Shown one piece after another: positions 62,028-64,000 of a stretch of DNA of 64,000 nt. Both the position numbers and the translations under genes were made by a program. Below the pieces are notes generated by a model. That model worked only from the letters and a program-made list of their open reading frames with translations. It was not told where the DNA came from and did not search any database. How positions within the stretch are numbered: position 1 is the stretch's first letter; every line of letters begins with the position of its first letter. This DNA is from Setaria digitata (Eukaryota > Nematoda > Chromadorea > Rhabditida > Setariidae): assembly GCA_003640385.1 (NCBI GenBank), contig RCAB01000193.1:1-64000 (forward strand), in the 5' to 3' direction.

Positions 62028-64000
62028 CTACATTGGTATTTCAACTTCATGGAGAGGCTGTTTGTCTCCATGTTCCAGTTCTGAATCCGAAAAGTAAATA
62101 AGATCGGTGCCTTGACATGTTGTACCATCACTGTTGGAACAAATGACAGCTTTTTCTTTAAACGCAATTTCCAACGGTAGTTCTGAATTACTGATAGTAG
62201 TGGCTACCGAAATAGTACTTCCCAGCGGTAGAAACAGATTTATTCCTGTTCCACTCTCAGAATCTTTTACTCCCTCCCTCGAATCTTTCTTACCTCCAAA
62301 TCTTGAAGTGATGCTTTCAAGAAGCTCTATCTTCTCCTCCTGCTCCGGTTTCTGCTCTCCTTTCGCTTCGTTGCTCTCGCGCTTCTTCCCTTCCTCCTGC
62401 TTCTGTTTTTGTTCCTCAGCATCATCGCTTTCTTCATCATTCCCTTTCTGCCGCCCCTTCTCCTCTTCTTCCAATATCAGGTGAGCCAGCTTACTCAAGC
62501 CATCCTTTGCTGTTACTAAAGTTGGATTTCGGTCGCAGATTGACTTAGCCTATAAAGCCATTAATTTGTCAGCCAGTCTGGAATGAATTAATCCAATCAC
62601 TAATTTTTGTCAGTGTGCAATAGATTTCCCATTAATGAATCACGTGTCCGTTAATCTTCAAATGAGTATAGAAAATGGAAAATGTGAAGGAAAATTCCAC
62701 TCGCACAATGATTTATGGAAGCCGTGAATTTTACTAGAACAGTTTGCATTTTTGGAATTCAAAACTTACTTTATTATACCCAAAAACACTGGCAAGACGA
62801 CTAAGATTGTCGAGTACTAGTTTCTGCCTTGTTCCTGCGCTTTTGGGATCGTTTCCAGCAGCAACATGCGATGAACCATTTAGACGGTAAACCGAATTTG
62901 GACGACCAATGTAGTTTACTTTTTCCTGAAAATATTGTCTTCTTTCGAGATTTCATCTTACGACAATCTTTTTCTTTTCAGTAAAACCCCCATATAATTT
63001 CTAGGCAAAAATTCGGAAAATTGATAATAAATTTTATTCAATTTTTCCTCCAACTGGAATTATCGTTTACGTTATTTTCTGAAATTTGCTCATTCTTTAA
63101 GAAACCTTCCATTACCAAGAAAAGTTATTAATAATACTAAGCACTTCATTATATTGGTGCTGATTTCGTCGATATGAAGGCACAAAATAGTAGTTTGAAT
63201 CAAAAAAGCCATGATTGGACCTCCAACTCCTCCGGCGGTTTGAAAAATGGTCGAAATAATTGTTATTGTAACCACTCCGCTGGTAATGACCACTAGTAAA
63301 ATTTTTTGTACTAAAATCACATAAATCACATATATGTCAGTCACTGGTCTAATCTTTATGTATTCTTGCATATCCCTAACAAGTAGGTATTTCTACTACA
63401 TTATGCACAAAAGCGTACTCATCAGAAAAACGAATTCGTCGTGTTCGCCGTCGCAATTTAGAAAATCCGCGATTTTCAGGGGGATTGGTTTCTGAAGGGT
63501 GCAATTGAAATGGAAAAGCTTCGAATGGCGGATGTCCTGGAGGAATGTAAACGGAATTCAGAGATTGGTATCGGCATACTTTTGCGGCAATTGTTATCCA
63601 ATGTGCTGAAATCTAACAATTATTATTTAATAATTAATAATAATAATATATTTTTATTATTATTACACCATTACTATTATTATTATTATTACTAATTATT
63701 ATTTTATGTGTATATATATATATATAATTAATACAGTTTTGGGTGATATCAGCCAAATTGCTCATCCAGATTCGCTGATCACGTAGATTCATTTGTTGCA
63801 GGATGCACCGTGGCCATTCTGGATCTTCGAATACACATGTAAGTGTATCCTGAATATGCCATTTTAAAAATCTGGGAACAGGAAGGCCCCTCCTACTTAA
63901 AATGATATTAAACATTCGGCTAATTGTGAATAAAAATATTCTAATAAATGCTACCGCAAAAGTGCAGCCCCTTCTTCCAAGAGGCCCATCGATTGGAAAA
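62028..64000 (-). CDS. Unrecognised protein, 3' part only, runs off the window edge
   Basis: Five exons fit together in phase: 63735 to beyond 64000, 63419-63605, 63145-63310, 62770-62925 and 62028-62549 (stop at 62028-62030), at least about 430 residues. The partial first exon reads PIDGPLGRRG, a hydrophobic stretch around GCTFAVAFIRIFLFTISRMF that could be a membrane segment, then WHIQDTLTCVFEDPEWPRC. The next exon has an arginine cluster, KLRRRTRRIRFSDE; the third is rich in Tyr, Asn, Arg and His (YQRSGYNNNYFDHFSNRRRS). The last exon starts AKSICDRNP and becomes highly charged (EEEEKGRQKGNDEESDDAEE), with few hydrophobic residues until near the end. I do not recognise a family. The exon-intron model is supported by phase, clean acceptors and uniform composition, not by homology. 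Confidence 0.6.
63617..63730. repeat. AAT/ATT trinucleotide and TA repeats in an intron
   Basis: The intron between 63605 and 63735 is almost entirely AAT/ATT triplets and a short (TA)n run ending next to the donor of the right-edge gene's partial exon. Confidence 0.88.

Noticed and set aside
62134..62484. 116-codon plus-strand frame rich in Ser and Phe
   Set aside because: It is the antisense shadow of the Glu/Lys-rich tail exon of the right-edge gene.
63090..63371. 93-codon minus-strand frame with a membrane-like Ile/Val/Thr-rich sequence
   Set aside because: It is the wrong frame of exon 63145-63310; the frame joined in phase to its neighbours is the polar Tyr/Asn/Arg-rich one.

Overview
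The window is nuclear DNA from a nematode. It is AT-rich (about two thirds by eye), every recognisable gene is split into many short exons, splice acceptors are of the worm TTTCAG/TTTTAG type, and several start codons lie directly behind an acceptor-like sequence, as in spliced-leader trans-splicing. Gene identities fit a worm, and a decayed mitochondrial ND5 copy still reads AGG where serine is expected, which is the invertebrate mitochondrial code. I infer a clade III (spirurid, possibly filarial) species, but I cannot prove the species from the sequence.

Layout, left to right. 1-2489: no gene, one perfect 15-bp hairpin. 2490-25494 (minus): a complete laminin alpha chain in 65 coding exons, about 3,707 residues, with the alpha3/5-like domain order of C. 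elegans EPI-1. 25495-30018: gene-free, presumably the laminin promoter. 30019-33513 (minus): SEC61 alpha, nine coding exons, about 473 residues, with a 7-nt first coding exon. 35404-38867 (minus): a Hedgehog-acyltransferase-like MBOAT enzyme. 38868-43192: no gene seen. 43193-44696 (minus): a six-exon gene of about 204 residues resembling GET2/CAMLG; its exons are too short to stand out as open frames. 45301-51357 (minus): VPS16, 21 exons, about 892 residues. 52349-57453 (plus): GIT ARF-GAP, 16 exons, about 751 residues, transcribed divergently from VPS16. About 59380-60230: a nuclear copy of mitochondrial ND5 with two frameshifts, followed by a TA microsatellite. 62028-64000 (minus): the 3' part of a gene I do not recognise, running off the right edge.

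The genes are mostly independent housekeeping or developmental functions: basement membrane (laminin), ER membrane insertion and translocation (SEC61 alpha and the GET2-like protein), palmitoylation of secreted signals (HHAT-like), endolysosomal fusion (VPS16) and focal-complex/ARF signalling (GIT). VPS16 and the GET2-like gene are close and in the same orientation, so an operon is possible. SEC61 alpha next to an HHAT gene may be conserved microsynteny with C. elegans.

Exon coordinates were read by eye. Each junction was checked for splice dinucleotides and reading-frame phase, so boundaries should be right to within a base or two, but none has RNA support. I found no CRISPR array, rRNA, convincing tRNA or intact transposon.
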